Assembly (NCBI RefSeq): GCF_000280495.2
Contig: NZ_CP018016.1
Span: 3,658,001 to 3,722,000, forward strand
Length of the DNA stretch: 64,000 nucleotides
From: Kosakonia radicincitans DSM 16656
GTDB lineage: Bacteria; Pseudomonadota; Gammaproteobacteria; Enterobacterales; Enterobacteriaceae
Direction of reading: 5' to 3'
Of the stretch, positions 41,451-52,632 are shown piece after piece. Under the pieces are notes generated by a model. It made no database searches. It was not told the origin of the DNA and saw only the letters and a list, made by a program, of their open reading frames with translations. The translations under genes and the position numbers were made by a program. The first letter of the stretch is position 1; every line of letters begins with the position of its first letter.

Positions 41451-41629
41451 GGCCGGCTCTCTTCCGCAGTTAACGAACGCGCTTCGGTTTCCAGCAAGAC
41501 CGGAATGCCTTCCCGCACCGGGTAGGCCAGACTGTCGATTTTACAGATCAGCTCTTGCTTATCCTGGCTGTAGTAGAGTTTGCCGTTACACACCGGACAG
41601 GCAATAATTTCAAGCAAACGGTGATCCAT
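41447..41629 (-). CDS. ycaR: Small zinc-ribbon-like protein YcaR (UPF0434)
   Basis: This 60-aa protein has one N-terminal CPVC pair ([10 protein letters not shown]) but no second cysteine pair, so it may bind metal only as an oligomer or with a partner. The segment [20 protein letters not shown] is the Trm112-like core. It is coupled to kdsB (ATGA) across Enterobacterales, which suggests a role with it, but its function is unknown to me. Confidence 0.93.
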   Translation of the reverse strand: MDHRLLEIIACPVCNGKLYYSQDKQELICKIDSLAYPVREGIPVLLETEARSLTAEESRP

Positions 41630-41682
41630 CTTTCCTCCTGATACACCGACAATTAATAAATTAAGCTTATCACATTCATTTC

Positions 41683-42912
41683 TTACACCGCGTCTATTTC
41701 CAGACCGCTGCGGCAGGCAGAAAACAGCCCATCCGGCAGACGCGCAAACGTGATCCTCCGGGCCCCCTGCCAGCGAGCGAATTCCGTAATGGCGTTTTGC
41801 AGCCCCCTTTCCAGCGTGCGGCCAGGCTTAACCCCGTCCTCAAGATAGAGCGCAATCACTTCCAGTACGCCCTCTTTGCGGTGCATCTTGGCATCCATAC
41901 GCCCAACCAGCCGCCCGCAATGGAGCAGCGGCAACACGAAATAGCCAAATTGCCGCTTAGGCGCCGGGGTGTAACACTCCAGGCGATAGCTGAAATCGAA
42001 AAACTGCTCTGCCCGTTTGCGATCCCAGACCACCGGATCAAACGGTGACAGCACCGCGCTATGCGTGGCGGTGAGTTTATCTTCCTGCGCCGTTGCCAGC
42101 AGCGGCAATAGCGAGGCGTGCAGCCAGGCTGGGCCCAGGGTTTCAACATTGACCGGATAAATTTGTCCGGCTTCCTGCAACTGCTCCAGCAGCAACGGTA
42201 ATGCAGGCTGACGCAGACGGTAGTAGTCTGCCAGCCACTGGGCGCGAAACACCCCGAGACTGCGGGCGCTGTTTTCCAGCATCCGGTACTCCGCGGCCTC
42301 CTGCGACAGCACGTCCCGCTCATCATCCCAGTGCGGCATCACCCGCTGCGTGAGATCATAGACACGTTGAAAATTACGGCGTTCGACAACCATCACTTTC
42401 CCGGCCGTAAACAATCCTTCCAGATGACGCTTGTGAGGTTTCCACTCCCACCAGCCGCTGGTGCCTTTACGCGGATGTTCGAAATCGGCTGAGCGCACCG
42501 GCCCATTTTGCTCGATATGGGCAACAAGCTGCTCAATCTCTTCAGCGTGCTCCTGCATCCACTCTTTACGGTACTTCCAGCCCATCTTGTCAGGTGCCAG
42601 CATGCGGTGGCGCATAAGGGCAAAATCATCACGCGGCAAAAAACAGGCTTCATGTGCCCAGTATTCCATCAGTTCACCGCGGCGTAACGCATCGTCAAGC
42701 CAGTGCTGTGGATACGCTCCGAGGCGGCTGAACAGCACCAGATAAGGGCTACGGGCAACAATGTTGATAGTGTCGATTTGCAGCAGCGACATGCGCTGGA
42801 TCATAGAGAGGATATCGGAAGGTGTGGCACGTCTGGCTGGTTTGCGCAGTAAACCTTGCGCGGCGAGATGTAAATGACGGGCAGATGTTAACGAGAGTTG
42901 CGGCACAGACAT
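41683..42912 (-). CDS. ycaQ: Interstrand-crosslink DNA glycosylase YcaQ (AlkX)
   Basis: YcaQ (409 aa) unhooks nitrogen-mustard-type interstrand crosslinks. It belongs to the HTH_42 family with tandem winged helices. The catalytic QxD motif is Gln45-Ile-Asp47 in [15 protein letters not shown], as distinct from the QxQ of the antibiotic-linked AlkZ branch. [17 protein letters not shown] near residue 340 is also conserved. It is transcribed after lpxK with a 45-base gap. Confidence 0.92.
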   Translation of the reverse strand: MSVPQLSLTSARHLHLAAQGLLRKPARRATPSDILSMIQRMSLLQIDTINIVARSPYLVLFSRLGAYPQHWLDDALRRGELMEYWAHEACFLPRDDFALMRHRMLAPDKMGWKYRKEWMQEHAEEIEQLVAHIEQNGPVRSADFEHPRKGTSGWWEWKPHKRHLEGLFTAGKVMVVERRNFQRVYDLTQRVMPHWDDERDVLSQEAAEYRMLENSARSLGVFRAQWLADYYRLRQPALPLLLEQLQEAGQIYPVNVETLGPAWLHASLLPLLATAQEDKLTATHSAVLSPFDPVVWDRKRAEQFFDFSYRLECYTPAPKRQFGYFVLPLLHCGRLVGRMDAKMHRKEGVLEVIALYLEDGVKPGRTLERGLQNAITEFARWQGARRITFARLPDGLFSACRSGLEIDAV

Positions 42913-42957
42913 GGGTATTCCTGTTCAGTTAACAGGGCGCAGCCGATGCAGCAATCG

Positions 42958-43935
42958 TCAGCGCGCCAGAGTAAGCAATTCCTGCAGCAGCTTGTTCGCC
43001 TGTTCGCCTTCCAGTTGCGCGTCCACAGGCAAATACCACCAGTTATCTTCAGCGAAGGACCGACATTTCACCGCGTCTTTTTCGGTCATCACCAGCGTCT
43101 GTCCCGGTTTGACCATCGCCTGAACATCCGCCCGGGTTAATGCCTGATGATCGGCGAGCGCAAAAGTCTGCTCCGGCATCACGCCGCACTCACTGAGCGT
43201 AGCGAAAAAACGCGGGGGATGGCCAATACCAGCCATCGCCACGCAAGGCGACAGCTCGCGTACTTCGCGCCGTTCACCGGTGCGCAAATTAACTGCCAGC
43301 CCCGGAATCAGGTGCATCGGGATCTCACCCGACCTTGCCACGCCGCCGTTGGCGATCACCGCATCAACCGTCTTCAGACGTGAAGCGCGTTCACGCATCG
43401 GACCCGCAGGAAGCCACCAGCCATTGCCAAAACGTCTGACGCCATCAATGACCACAATCTCTTTGTCTCGCGCCAGGCGATAATGTTGCAGGCCATCATC
43501 AGTCACGATTATCTGCACGGAATGGTGTGCCAGAATGGCTTCCACCGCCTCACGGCGGTTGGGAGAAACCGCAACCGGCGCACCGGTGCGCTGGTAAATC
43601 AGCACAGGTTCGTCACCTGCCTCTTCCGTGGTGGAATCAGACGTCAGTAACAGCGGGTAACGTTCTGCCTTCCCGCCATAACCTCGCGAAACTACCCCCA
43701 CGCGGATACCACGCTGCTGAAGCTGTTCAACCAGCCAGACAACCACCGGTGTTTTACCGTTACCACCGGCCGTCAGGTTACCGACCACCACCACAGGAAC
43801 CGGGGCGCGCCAGGCTTTTTTCAGCCCCAGACGATAAGCCAGACGGATTGCGCCACTCACCAGGCCATAAAGCCAGGAGAGTGGCAATAACAGTAGCCAC
43901 AGCGGGGATTCACCGGACCAGATACGTGCAATCAT
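42958..43935 (-). CDS. lpxK: Tetraacyldisaccharide 4'-kinase LpxK
   Basis: LpxK (325 aa) adds the 4'-phosphate to the lipid A precursor at the inner membrane. An N-terminal membrane-associated helix ([18 protein letters not shown]) precedes the P-loop [13 protein letters not shown]. The catalytic [13 protein letters not shown] segment is intact. Its start overlaps the msbA stop by four bases, the conserved coupling between lipid A synthesis and its flippase. Confidence 0.98.
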   Translation of the reverse strand: MIARIWSGESPLWLLLLPLSWLYGLVSGAIRLAYRLGLKKAWRAPVPVVVVGNLTAGGNGKTPVVVWLVEQLQQRGIRVGVVSRGYGGKAERYPLLLTSDSTTEEAGDEPVLIYQRTGAPVAVSPNRREAVEAILAHHSVQIIVTDDGLQHYRLARDKEIVVIDGVRRFGNGWWLPAGPMRERASRLKTVDAVIANGGVARSGEIPMHLIPGLAVNLRTGERREVRELSPCVAMAGIGHPPRFFATLSECGVMPEQTFALADHQALTRADVQAMVKPGQTLVMTEKDAVKCRSFAEDNWWYLPVDAQLEGEQANKLLQELLTLAR

Positions 43936-45680
43936 GCGCCAAACTGCATTTTATGAAGCTGAGCGTAAACGCCACGGTGCTCCAGCAGCTCGGCATGACT
44001 GCCGCGCTCAACGATACAGCCATCTTCCACCACTACAATTTCATCGGCCTGTTCAATGGTTGAGAGGCGGTGGGCGATAACCAGAGAGGTACGGTTTTTC
44101 TGCAACTCATTTAGCGCAGCCTGAATCGCGCGTTCAGATTCGGTATCCAGCGCTGACGTGGCCTCATCAAGGATTAGGATCGGACTGTCACGCAGCAGCG
44201 CACGGGCAATCGCGATACGCTGACGCTGGCCGCCAGAAAGCAGCACCCCATTCTCACCAATTATTGTATCCAGGCCTTCATCCATTTTATTGATAAAATC
44301 AAAGGCATAGGCCATCTTCGCTGCTTTCTCAATCTCCTCACGGCTGTACACATCTGTACGGGCGTAGGCAATGTTGTTGGCAACGGTATCATTAAAGAGA
44401 TGCACGTTCTGGGAGACCAGCGCGACCTGGTCACGCAGCGATGTGAGCTTGTATTCGCGCAGATCGTACCCATCCATCAGGATCTGCCCTTCATCAATAT
44501 CGTAGAAACGCGTGATCAGGCTGGCCAATGTCGATTTCCCTGACCCGGAGCGCCCCACCAATGCAACCGTCTTACCCGCCGGGATCGTCAGGTTGATATT
44601 GCGCAGTGCTGGCGTATCACGGCCAGGATAAGTAAACGTTACATTGCGGAATTCAATATCGCCGCGAGCACGTTCGATAACACGCGTTCCTTCGTCTTTT
44701 TCCTGCTCACTATCGAGGATAGCAAACAGCGTCTGGCAAGCCGCCATACCGCGCTGGAACTGAGCATTGACGTTAGTCAACGATTTCAACGGACGCATCA
44801 GGGCGATCATAGAAGAAAAGACGACGGTAATCGTACCAGCCGACAGCGTCTGCATGACGCTTGGGAAGCTGGCGGCATAAAGCACAAATGCCAGCGCCAG
44901 TGATGCAATTAACTGGATCAAAGGATCGGAAATAGAGGAAGCAGAGACCATTTTCATCCCCTGCAAACGCATCTTGTTACTGACTTTGTCAAAGCGGTGG
45001 GTTTCCACTTCCTGACCGCCAAACATCAGCACCTCTTTATGTCCTTTTAACATCTGTTCCGCGCTGGTGGTCACCTGCCCCATCGTGTTCTGCATGTTTT
45101 TGCTGATATTACGGAAACGCTTAGATACCATGCGAATAGCGACAGAAACAATTGGCGCCAACACAATCAGGATCAGCGACAGTTGCCAGCTATACCAGAA
45201 CATCATCACGAACAGGCCGATGATCGATGCACCTTCACGCACCACGGTGATCAATGCGCTGGATGAAGACGAAGCCACTTGTTCCGAATCGTAGGTAATA
45301 CGTGACAGCAAGGTGCCAGTCGATTGCTTATCAAAAAATGATACCGGCATACCCATCATGTGGCTAAACAGGCGGCGGCGCATGGTCATCACCACTTTCC
45401 CCGAGACCCAGGAAATGCAGTAACTGGAGATATAACTGGTGATACCGCGGAGGATCATCAGCCCGATAACCACCAGCGGCATCCACAGCAGCACCGAACG
45501 GTCCGTTTTACCAAAACCATCATCCAGTAACGGTTTAAGCAGCGATAACATGAATGTATCGCTGGCTGCGTTGAGGATTAACGCAATCCCCGACACGATC
45601 AGACCCGTTTTGAAAGGCGCAATAGTTGGCCATAGTCGGCGGAATGTCTGCCATGTGGAGAGATCTTTATCGTTCTGCAT
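43932..45680 (-). CDS. msbA: Lipid A/phospholipid flippase MsbA
   Basis: MsbA (582 aa, E. coli length) is a homodimeric ABC exporter that flips core-lipid A to the periplasmic leaflet. Six membrane helices fill residues 1-325. The ATPase domain has Walker [11 protein letters not shown]-loop [11 protein letters not shown], signature [15 protein letters not shown], Walker [13 protein letters not shown] and the switch His in IAHRLST. It precedes lpxK with overlap and follows ycaI by 36 bases. Confidence 0.98.
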   Translation of the reverse strand: MQNDKDLSTWQTFRRLWPTIAPFKTGLIVSGIALILNAASDTFMLSLLKPLLDDGFGKTDRSVLLWMPLVVIGLMILRGITSYISSYCISWVSGKVVMTMRRRLFSHMMGMPVSFFDKQSTGTLLSRITYDSEQVASSSSSALITVVREGASIIGLFVMMFWYSWQLSLILIVLAPIVSVAIRMVSKRFRNISKNMQNTMGQVTTSAEQMLKGHKEVLMFGGQEVETHRFDKVSNKMRLQGMKMVSASSISDPLIQLIASLALAFVLYAASFPSVMQTLSAGTITVVFSSMIALMRPLKSLTNVNAQFQRGMAACQTLFAILDSEQEKDEGTRVIERARGDIEFRNVTFTYPGRDTPALRNINLTIPAGKTVALVGRSGSGKSTLASLITRFYDIDEGQILMDGYDLREYKLTSLRDQVALVSQNVHLFNDTVANNIAYARTDVYSREEIEKAAKMAYAFDFINKMDEGLDTIIGENGVLLSGGQRQRIAIARALLRDSPILILDEATSALDTESERAIQAALNELQKNRTSLVIAHRLSTIEQADEIVVVEDGCIVERGSHAELLEHRGVYAQLHKMQFGA

Positions 45681-45716
45681 TCAGAAAACCAGCACTTGTT
45701 GAAATAGCCGCATATT

Positions 45717-47978
45717 CTACCCGTTATCGTTTGGGACGCCAAACCACTGATGATACCAACGCGGTAAAAGTTGATCCCGTAAGCTATGGATTTCCCAGCC
45801 CTGCGGAGAAAATGAGATGGTTATCTGCCCCTGGTGCGGAGTGTCATACCAGCGATATCCCTGTTCCCGGTAACGTTTTACGACCTTTAGCGAAGGGAAG
45901 CGCCAGGCGTTATACCGCGATGCTGATGCCACTGCCGCCTTGCCTTCTACCCGCTGCAAGAAAGGCAGAGACGACGAGGTGTTACTCCCATGATGAGGTA
46001 CCTGCACAAGTGTAGATTGCAGGTGCTGCCAGTAACGGCTGAGCATTGCCATCTCTCCCTGCGTTTCGATGTCACCGGTTAGCAGGATACTGTGTTTCCC
46101 ATCCTCCACCTTCACGACACATGAGAGATTGTTCCCCTGCATCTGCGCTTTCGGTAGCGGCCAGTGCGCGCTGAATGTCAGCCCCTGCCACTGCCATGTC
46201 TCTCCACGCAAACAGGGTGCGTGGCCAGCCCAACCTAATGGGCTGCGTACCCACAATTCTGGCCAGGCTTTCAGTAAGGACGCCAGACCACCGCGATGAT
46301 CCAGATGTTCATGGCTCAGTATGATGCCCTCGGGCTGCAAAGCGTGCCAGCGCAGCCACGGAATAATCAGTTGCTGCCCACTGTCACCTCCAGGCCACGC
46401 AACGCCGGTATCGTAGAGAATCGCTTTACCATTGCGTTCAATCACCATTGCCAGCCCCTGCCCAACATCCAGCATATGTACTGACCACTCCCCTGGCCGG
46501 TCAGCCCGCCATAGCGGTAATAACAGCATCGTCAGGCCAGTCAGACACAGCGCAGGAATACGACACCACAGAGACAAGCGCCAGCAGATCAGCATCAACC
46601 ATGGTACCCAGGCTGCTGCCTGCCAACGCGCATCAATATTGACCCATCCCGCGGGCAACCATCGCAGAAAAGCAAACAATAGGGCGAGCATTTGGTCCGC
46701 AAGATACCAGCAGGCTTCCTCAATTAGCGGGGGTCCGGTCAAGTGCAGCAGCATTCCCGTTAAAATCAGGGGGACGGCGACAAATGTTACCAGGGGGATC
46801 GCCACCAGGTTGGCGACCAGCGAGCTCAGACTGATTCCATGGAACATAGATAATTGTAAGGGAATCAGTAATAACGTCATCCCAATTTGCAAATGGACCA
46901 GGCTCATACCGCTATGAATAAGCCAGTGTTGCTGCGCTGGCATCGGTAACCACTGATACCAGAACAGCAATGCTGCCACCGCGAAGGCCGATAACCACAG
47001 GCTGTATGACAATACGGAGAGCGGATCGATAAACAATATCGCTGCGACACAACAGAGCCAGACTTGCCAGGGCGACCATAACCGACCTGAAAGACGTAGC
47101 GTAGCCCATACGCTAAGCGAAATGGCTGTGCGCAATGCTGGGGGTTGTAAGCCTGTAAGATATGCATATCCAATGGCACACAATACTCCGGCGAGCAGTG
47201 GCAACGCCCAATTAATCCGGTGGGCCGGGAAGTAAAACTGTATTCCACGGGTAACAACGCCGCCAAGCATCGCGGCAAGAGCGATATGCAGGCCAGATAT
47301 CGCCATCAAATGGGCAGTTCCAGTCTGGCGCATAATCTCTTTTACCGGGCTTTCGAGTGCTGAACGTTCTCCCATTCCCAGCGCCAGAATCACCGGACGC
47401 CAGGAATAAGGGGAAAGCGTGTGCACCAGCGACTGAAGATAATCAGCGCGCCAGCTACAAGTTGGCTCGATTAACCGCGCATCGCTAAAGCGGCCGCTAA
47501 GAGGAAGATGGCTTGCCAGTGCGTAGCGCTGAGAATCAAACCCTCCGTCGTTGAGCTGGCCGTGCATCGCACGTACACGAACGGTCATCCCCCATCGCTG
47601 CCCTGTACAGACCGGGACAGGTAAGTATTGCCCATAGAGTGTTATGCCAGCGGCCGGGAACAAGCGCTTGCCATTAAGACGCACTATCTTCGCCTGATGG
47701 CGGGTCATATTGTCTGTTTCGGTAATAATGACTTCAACCTGACGGTTCGCTCCCGGAAGGTTCACCGTTGGCCAAAGTGCCTGCATTGCGTTCAAAACGC
47801 CCCAGGCAAAAATGAGTAACGTGGTGCCCCCATAGCGTAAAAGCCTTGGTCGTACGCATGCCAGCAGGCATCCACTAATGATGACGCACCAAATACTGCG
47901 GATATCGGGTAATACCGGCAACCACAGCAGCGGTAAAATACCCAATATGATGCATGCAGCTAATGTAGATAACGCCAT
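45717..47978 (-). CDS. ycaI: ComEC/Rec2-family protein YcaI
   Basis: YcaI (753 aa) is the Enterobacterales homologue of the ComEC/Rec2 channel that carries single-stranded DNA across the inner membrane in naturally competent bacteria. N-terminal membrane helices and an OB-like periplasmic domain lead into the competence-domain helices (MGERSALESPVKEIMRQTGTAHLMAISGLH). A C-terminal metallo-beta-lactamase-like domain follows with LSHEHLDHRGG, near residue 555. Length and motifs are intact, with no frameshift, although natural transformation is not established in this family. It may be the first gene of the ycaI-msbA-lpxK transcript. Confidence 0.93.
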   Translation of the reverse strand: MALSTLAACIILGILPLLWLPVLPDIRSIWCVIISGCLLACVRPRLLRYGGTTLLIFAWGVLNAMQALWPTVNLPGANRQVEVIITETDNMTRHQAKIVRLNGKRLFPAAGITLYGQYLPVPVCTGQRWGMTVRVRAMHGQLNDGGFDSQRYALASHLPLSGRFSDARLIEPTCSWRADYLQSLVHTLSPYSWRPVILALGMGERSALESPVKEIMRQTGTAHLMAISGLHIALAAMLGGVVTRGIQFYFPAHRINWALPLLAGVLCAIGYAYLTGLQPPALRTAISLSVWATLRLSGRLWSPWQVWLCCVAAILFIDPLSVLSYSLWLSAFAVAALLFWYQWLPMPAQQHWLIHSGMSLVHLQIGMTLLLIPLQLSMFHGISLSSLVANLVAIPLVTFVAVPLILTGMLLHLTGPPLIEEACWYLADQMLALLFAFLRWLPAGWVNIDARWQAAAWVPWLMLICWRLSLWCRIPALCLTGLTMLLLPLWRADRPGEWSVHMLDVGQGLAMVIERNGKAILYDTGVAWPGGDSGQQLIIPWLRWHALQPEGIILSHEHLDHRGGLASLLKAWPELWVRSPLGWAGHAPCLRGETWQWQGLTFSAHWPLPKAQMQGNNLSCVVKVEDGKHSILLTGDIETQGEMAMLSRYWQHLQSTLVQVPHHGSNTSSSLPFLQRVEGKAAVASASRYNAWRFPSLKVVKRYREQGYRWYDTPHQGQITISFSPQGWEIHSLRDQLLPRWYHQWFGVPNDNG

Positions 47979-48134
47979 GCATACCTCCTTGTTGGATCAG
48001 AAGTATGCGGGGCTCTGGCTTGATTTTCTTTCGTATGTTTTCAGGTTTGCGGCGTGAATTGTTGGTTTTTTATCGCATTACATCGCACCAGCAAAAATGT
48101 GCGAGGCTGCTTCAGGAAAAGAAAAGCAGAAAAT

Positions 48135-48160
48135 GAAAAAGGCACCCTTTCAGGTGCCTT
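48135..48160 (-). terminator. ihfB intrinsic terminator
   Basis: Stem AAGGCACC / GGTGCCTT followed on the minus strand by TTTTTC. Confidence 0.88.
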
Positions 48161-48192
48161 CTCGCATGTAATTCTTTGCTATTCGCTAAGAA

Positions 48193-48477
48193 TTACTCAT
48201 AAATATTGGCGCGGTCACGTAATTCTTTACCCGGCTTAAAGTGCGGAACGTATTTTCCTTCCAGATCCACTTTATCGCCTGTTTTGGGGTTACGCCCGGT
48301 GCGAGGTGCACGATAGTGCAGGGAAAAACTGCCGAAACCGCGGATCTCAATGCGCTCACCCTGGGCAAGAGTAGAGGCCATATGCTCCAGCATCTCTTTT
48401 ACAGCATCTTCCACGGCTTTAGCCGGGATATGCGATTGCTGGCTTGCAAGTCTTTCTATCAATTCTGACTTGGTCAT
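48193..48477 (-). CDS. ihfB: Integration host factor beta subunit
   Basis: IhfB (94 aa) pairs with IhfA to bend DNA sharply at specific sites. The HU/IHF fold is complete. The DNA-intercalating beta arm is [13 protein letters not shown], followed by the conserved [15 protein letters not shown] at 48477 ([16 protein letters not shown]) follows a strong GGAGG; a start seven codons upstream would place that ribosome binding site inside the gene. It is downstream of rpsA on the same strand, and a weak terminator-like hairpin lies between. Confidence 0.98.
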   Translation of the reverse strand: MTKSELIERLASQQSHIPAKAVEDAVKEMLEHMASTLAQGERIEIRGFGSFSLHYRAPRTGRNPKTGDKVDLEGKYVPHFKPGKELRDRANIYE

Positions 48478-48524
48478 GATTCCTCCGGTTTCCTTCAACG
48501 CAATATTCGCTTAATAGCTTTAAC

Positions 48525-48546
48525 AAGGGCGGCCGTAGCCGCCCTT
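48525..48546 (-). terminator. Terminator-like hairpin between rpsA and ihfB
   Basis: Stem AAGGGCGGC / GCCGCCCTT with a four-base loop, but no real T-run on the minus strand. It may give only partial termination, allowing some rpsA-ihfB read-through. Confidence 0.5.
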
Positions 48547-48659
48547 TGTCATTGATTACAGGACGAATCCTGTGATCTGTCAAGTAACTCATCGTCGTTC
48601 GCACGGCAACTGTGTGACTTTCGTCCTGTTACCGTGCAAATAACTCCGGGTTCTTGATC

Positions 48660-50333
48660 TTACTCGCCTTTAGCTGCTTTGAAAGCTTCAGCCATAGCGT
48701 TAGAGAAGTTGCCTTCTTCCTGTTTGTTGTTAACAGAAGCGATAGCATCTTTCTCGTCAGCTTCGTCTTTCGCACGTACAGACAGGCTAACTACACGGTT
48801 CTTACGGTCAACGCCGGTGAATTTAGCTTCAACGTCATCACCAACATTCAGAACCAGAGTTGCATCTTCTACACGATCGCGAGAAGCTTCAGAAGCGCGC
48901 AGGTAACCTTCAACGCCGTCAGCCAGTTCTACGGTTGCGCCTTTAGCATCAACTGCAGTGACTTTACCGTTTACGATTGCGCCTTTCTTGTTCAGTGCAA
49001 CGTAGTTGTTGAACGGATCTTCTGCGAGCTGTTTAACGCCCAGAGAGATACGCTCACGCTCTGCGTCAACCTGCAGAACAACAGCTGCGATTTCGTCGCC
49101 TTTTTTGTATTCACGAACTGCTTCTTCGCCTGCAACGTTCCAGGAGATGTCAGACAGGTGAACCAGGCCGTCGATGCCACCGTCCAGGCCGATGAAGATA
49201 CCGAAGTCAGTGATAGACTTGATTTTACCTTCAACGCGATCGCCCTTGTTGTGGGTTTCAGCAAACTGCTGCCACGGGTTGGATTTGCACTGTTTCAGGC
49301 ACAGGGAGATACGACGACGTTCTTCGTCGATATCCAGAACCATAACTTCCACTACGTCGCCAACGTTAACAACTTTGGACGGGTGGATGTTTTTGTTGGT
49401 CCAATCCATTTCGGAAACGTGAACCAGGCCTTCAACACCTTCTTCGATTTCAACGAAGCAGCCGTAGTCGGTCAGGTTGGTCACGCGGCCAGTCAGCTTG
49501 GTGCCTTCCGGGTAACGTTTAGCGATAGCTACCCACGGATCTTCGCCCAGCTGTTTCAGGCCCAGGGACACACGAGTACGTTCGCGGTCGAATTTCAGCA
49601 CTTTAACAGTGATTTCGTCGCCAACGTTTACGATTTCGCTCGGATGCTTAACGCGTTTCCATGCCATATCGGTGATGTGCAGCAGGCCGTCAACGCCGCC
49701 CAGATCAACGAATGCACCGTAGTCAGTAAGGTTCTTAACGATACCTTTAACTTCCATGCCTTCCTGCAGGTTTTCCAGCAGCTGATCGCGTTCTGCGCTG
49801 TTTTCGGATTCGATAACTGCACGACGGGAAACAACAACGTTGTTACGCTTCTGGTCAAGCTTGATTACTTTGAATTCAAGCTCTTTGCCTTCCAGGTGCA
49901 GAGTGTCACGGACCGGACGAACGTCTACCAGAGAACCTGGCAGGAACGCACGAATACCGTTCAGCTCAACAGTGAAGCCGCCCTTGACTTTGCCGTTGAT
50001 AACACCGGTAACAGTTTCAGCGTCTTCGTAAGCTTTTTCCAGCGTGATCCAGGCTTCGTGACGTTTAGCTTTCTCACGGGACAGCAGGGTTTCACCGAAG
50101 CCGTCTTCTACTGCATCCAGAGCAACGTCAACTTCGTCACCAACCTGGATTTCCAGTTCGCCCTGGGCGTTTTTGAACTGCTCAGCCGGAATGGCGGACT
50201 CAGATTTCAGACCGGCGTCAACCAGTACTACGTCTTTGTCAATAGCAACAACAACACCACGAACGATAGAACCCGGGCGGGTTTCGATTTCTTTCAGGGA
50301 CTCTTCAAAGAGTTGAGCAAAAGATTCAGTCAT
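48660..50333 (-). CDS. rpsA: Ribosomal protein S1
   Basis: S1 (557 aa) binds mRNA on the 30S subunit and is needed to start translation on structured or weak-SD messages. Six S1/OB repeats are visible. The first two bind the ribosome; the later ones share phrases such as [21 protein letters not shown] stretches and end in [10 protein letters not shown] or [10 protein letters not shown]. Codon bias is very strong, giving an unusually long open frame on the opposite strand that is only a shadow. It has no normal ribosome binding site; its leader is described separately. Confidence 0.99.
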   Translation of the reverse strand: MTESFAQLFEESLKEIETRPGSIVRGVVVAIDKDVVLVDAGLKSESAIPAEQFKNAQGELEIQVGDEVDVALDAVEDGFGETLLSREKAKRHEAWITLEKAYEDAETVTGVINGKVKGGFTVELNGIRAFLPGSLVDVRPVRDTLHLEGKELEFKVIKLDQKRNNVVVSRRAVIESENSAERDQLLENLQEGMEVKGIVKNLTDYGAFVDLGGVDGLLHITDMAWKRVKHPSEIVNVGDEITVKVLKFDRERTRVSLGLKQLGEDPWVAIAKRYPEGTKLTGRVTNLTDYGCFVEIEEGVEGLVHVSEMDWTNKNIHPSKVVNVGDVVEVMVLDIDEERRRISLCLKQCKSNPWQQFAETHNKGDRVEGKIKSITDFGIFIGLDGGIDGLVHLSDISWNVAGEEAVREYKKGDEIAAVVLQVDAERERISLGVKQLAEDPFNNYVALNKKGAIVNGKVTAVDAKGATVELADGVEGYLRASEASRDRVEDATLVLNVGDDVEAKFTGVDRKNRVVSLSVRAKDEADEKDAIASVNNKQEEGNFSNAMAEAFKAAKGE

Positions 50334-50400
50334 ATTGATAATCTTCAGGATTCTTCAATTTAACGTCCACCTGGCTTCATGCCGGATGGGGTTGTTTCAC
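50334..50400 (-). promoter_or_regulatory. rpsA translation-autoregulation leader
   Basis: No Shine-Dalgarno sequence precedes the rpsA ATG. GAAG occurs at 50343-50346, 50353-50356 and 50375-50378 (minus strand), as in E. coli. There the folded leader with GAAG loops drives high translation and is repressed by free S1. Confidence 0.65.
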
Positions 50401-50446
50401 ATGCCTGCTCACATTCCATTGCAGCAGGTACTACGAATTCGGTCGC

Positions 50447-51130
50447 TTACGCGAGAGCCAATTTTTGGCGTGCATATTGTAGCGCTTTCTCAATCACTTG
50501 CTCAATGCTTAAACTGGTTGAATCCAGAACTAAAGCATCAGCAGCGGGAACCAGCGGCGCTACAGGACGATTACGATCGCGATCGTCACGTTCCTTGATC
50601 TCGGCCAAAAGGCGTTCAAAGTTAACACTAAAGCCTTTCTCCTGCAACTGGAGCATGCGACGATTCGCACGTTCTTCCGAAGAAGCGTCAAGGAAAATTT
50701 TCACCGGCGCGTCGGGGAAAACGACCGTCCCCATATCACGTCCATCGGCTATAAGACCCGGTGCTTCGCGAAACGCGCGCTGGCGGCGTAATAACGCTTC
50801 ACGCACGCGCGGAAACGCAGCCACTTGCGATGCTGCATTCGCTACTTCCTGGGTGCGAATTTCACTGCTGACATCCTCACCTTCGAGGATTACTTCCAGA
50901 TTTCCGTCGGTTGAGACAAATCGCACATCCAGATGCGCCGCCAGCGGAACCAGCACTTCTTCCGAGGAGACATCGACGTGGTGATGCAGTGCAGCGAGCG
51001 CCAGCACACGATAAATTGCGCCTGAATCCAACAGATGCCATTGCAACGCTTCCGCCATTGCCTTGCAAAGCGTGCCTTTTCCCGCACCGCTTGGCCCATC
51101 AATGGTGATTACCGGGGCAATTGCCGTCAT
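50447..51130 (-). CDS. cmk: Cytidylate kinase
   Basis: Cmk (227 aa) phosphorylates CMP and dCMP. The P-loop is GPSGAGKGT near the N-terminus. The CMP-binding insert carries [18 protein letters not shown], and [17 protein letters not shown] is the conserved core. I use ATG at 51130 ([12 protein letters not shown]); a start six codons upstream is open but not conserved. It precedes rpsA by 113 bases, and rpsA promoters lie inside or after it in E. coli. Here it directly follows aroA, with no ycaL between. Confidence 0.97.
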   Translation of the reverse strand: MTAIAPVITIDGPSGAGKGTLCKAMAEALQWHLLDSGAIYRVLALAALHHHVDVSSEEVLVPLAAHLDVRFVSTDGNLEVILEGEDVSSEIRTQEVANAASQVAAFPRVREALLRRQRAFREAPGLIADGRDMGTVVFPDAPVKIFLDASSEERANRRMLQLQEKGFSVNFERLLAEIKERDDRDRNRPVAPLVPAADALVLDSTSLSIEQVIEKALQYARQKLALA

Positions 51131-51297
51131 CTTTTTCTCCTTACTCAAGGCATATCGTTACGTAAACGCCGCGCATTATACGCGGCAATGCACACAATCG
51201 TTACTACTGCGTGCGAATAACAGAAGGGTCTGAAGCTGAGTGTAGAATAAATGTGCGGCTGGCCGGGCTGATTTACACCAGCCCGGAGCAAAGATGA

Positions 51298-52581
51298 TTA
51301 CGCGAGCGTACTGATGCGAGCTAACTGCTCAAAATAGTCGGGGAAGGTTTTCGCCGTGCATTTCGGGTCCAGAATGGTAACCGGCGTATCCGACAGCGCC
51401 ACCAGCGAGAAGCACATCGCCATACGGTGATCGTTATACGTACCAATTTCCGCAAACTGCAATTTTTCCGGCGGAGTAATGCGGATAAAATCCTCACCCT
51501 CTTCCACCGTCGCCCCCACTTTGCGCAACTCTGTCGCCATCGCAAACAGACGATCTGTTTCCTTCACTCGCCAGTTATAGATATTACGCAGCGTAGTGGT
51601 GCCTTTGGCAAACAGCGCAGCCGTCGCGATAGTCATTGCAGCGTCCGGGATATGATTCATGTCCATATCGATAGCGTTCAACTCGCCGCGCGTACAGGCA
51701 ATGTAGTCATCACCCCAGACCACCGTTGCGCCCATTTTTTCCAGTACGTCGGCAAAGCGGATATCGCCCTGCACGCTGTTGCGTCCAATCCCTGTCACTT
51801 TTACCGTGCCGCCTTTGATCGCCCCTGCAGCCAGGAAATAAGAAGCCGAGGAGGCATCGCCCTCCACCAGATACTGGCCCGGAGACTGATATTGCTGACC
51901 GCCGCGAACCACAAAACGCTGATAGTGCTGGTTTTCCACCAACACACCAAAGGTTTCCATCAGATGCAACGTGATGTCGATGTAAGGTTTAGAGACCAGA
52001 TCGCCTTTGATAGTGATAACCGTATCCTGCGGCGCCAGCGGCGCTGCCATCAGCAATGCGGTCAGGAACTGGCTGGAAACGCTGCCGTCCACACTGACGT
52101 CACCGCCGGTAAAACCGCCGCGCAGGCGCAGAGGAGGGTAATTTTCTTGCTCAAGGTAATCGATTTGCGCTCCACCCTGACGCAGCGCGTCAACCAGGTG
52201 TCCAATCGGGCGCTCTTTCATACGCGGTTCACCGGTCAGCACCAAATCGTTTGCCCCAAGACAAAGCGCCGCAGCCAGAGGGCGCATTGCCGTTCCGGCA
52301 TTGCCAAGAAACAGCTCCAGTTTTTCCGCAGAGTGCAGCGGACCACCCACGCCGGTCACTTCACAACGGGTGCGGTCGGCAGACAAGGTATAATGAACTC
52401 CCAGCGCGCTGAGGGCATTCAACATGTGGCGCACGTCGTCACTGTCCAGCAAATTGGTCAGAACGGTAGTGCCACGGGCAAATGCGGCAAGCAACAAAGC
52501 GCGGTTTGAGACACTTTTCGAACCAGGCAGATTGATGGTGCCATCTACCCGCGCGATGGGTTGTAACGTCAGGGATTCCAT
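51298..52581 (-). CDS. aroA: EPSP synthase
   Basis: AroA (427 aa) joins phosphoenolpyruvate to shikimate-3-phosphate in the chorismate pathway. Active-site segments [17 protein letters not shown] and [15 protein letters not shown] are standard class I, with the Gly and Pro positions of glyphosate-sensitive enzymes unchanged. It is the second gene of the serC-aroA operon, after a 68-base gap that holds a hairpin. The pairing links serine and chorismate synthesis, both needed for enterobactin. Confidence 0.98.
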   Translation of the reverse strand: MESLTLQPIARVDGTINLPGSKSVSNRALLLAAFARGTTVLTNLLDSDDVRHMLNALSALGVHYTLSADRTRCEVTGVGGPLHSAEKLELFLGNAGTAMRPLAAALCLGANDLVLTGEPRMKERPIGHLVDALRQGGAQIDYLEQENYPPLRLRGGFTGGDVSVDGSVSSQFLTALLMAAPLAPQDTVITIKGDLVSKPYIDITLHLMETFGVLVENQHYQRFVVRGGQQYQSPGQYLVEGDASSASYFLAAGAIKGGTVKVTGIGRNSVQGDIRFADVLEKMGATVVWGDDYIACTRGELNAIDMDMNHIPDAAMTIATAALFAKGTTTLRNIYNWRVKETDRLFAMATELRKVGATVEEGEDFIRITPPEKLQFAEIGTYNDHRMAMCFSLVALSDTPVTILDPKCTAKTFPDYFEQLARISTLA

Positions 52582-52606
52582 GAAACTTTACTCTCTACAG
52601 ACAAAA

Positions 52607-52632
52607 TAAAACCCCGCAGTCCAACTGCGGGG
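52607..52632 (-). terminator. Intercistronic hairpin between serC and aroA
   Basis: Perfect stem CCCCGCAG / CTGCGGGG, followed on the minus strand by TTTTATTTT. It looks like a terminator inside the operon, so aroA may receive only part of the serC transcript. Confidence 0.75.

Noticed and set aside
48654..50363. 569-codon open frame antisense to rpsA
   Set aside because: Same codon-bias artefact over a very highly expressed gene; the product looks like the reverse translation of S1 repeats.
51267..51290. Hairpin after aroA considered as terminator
   Set aside because: A good GC stem but no T-run on the minus strand; left as an unexplained structure rather than a terminator.
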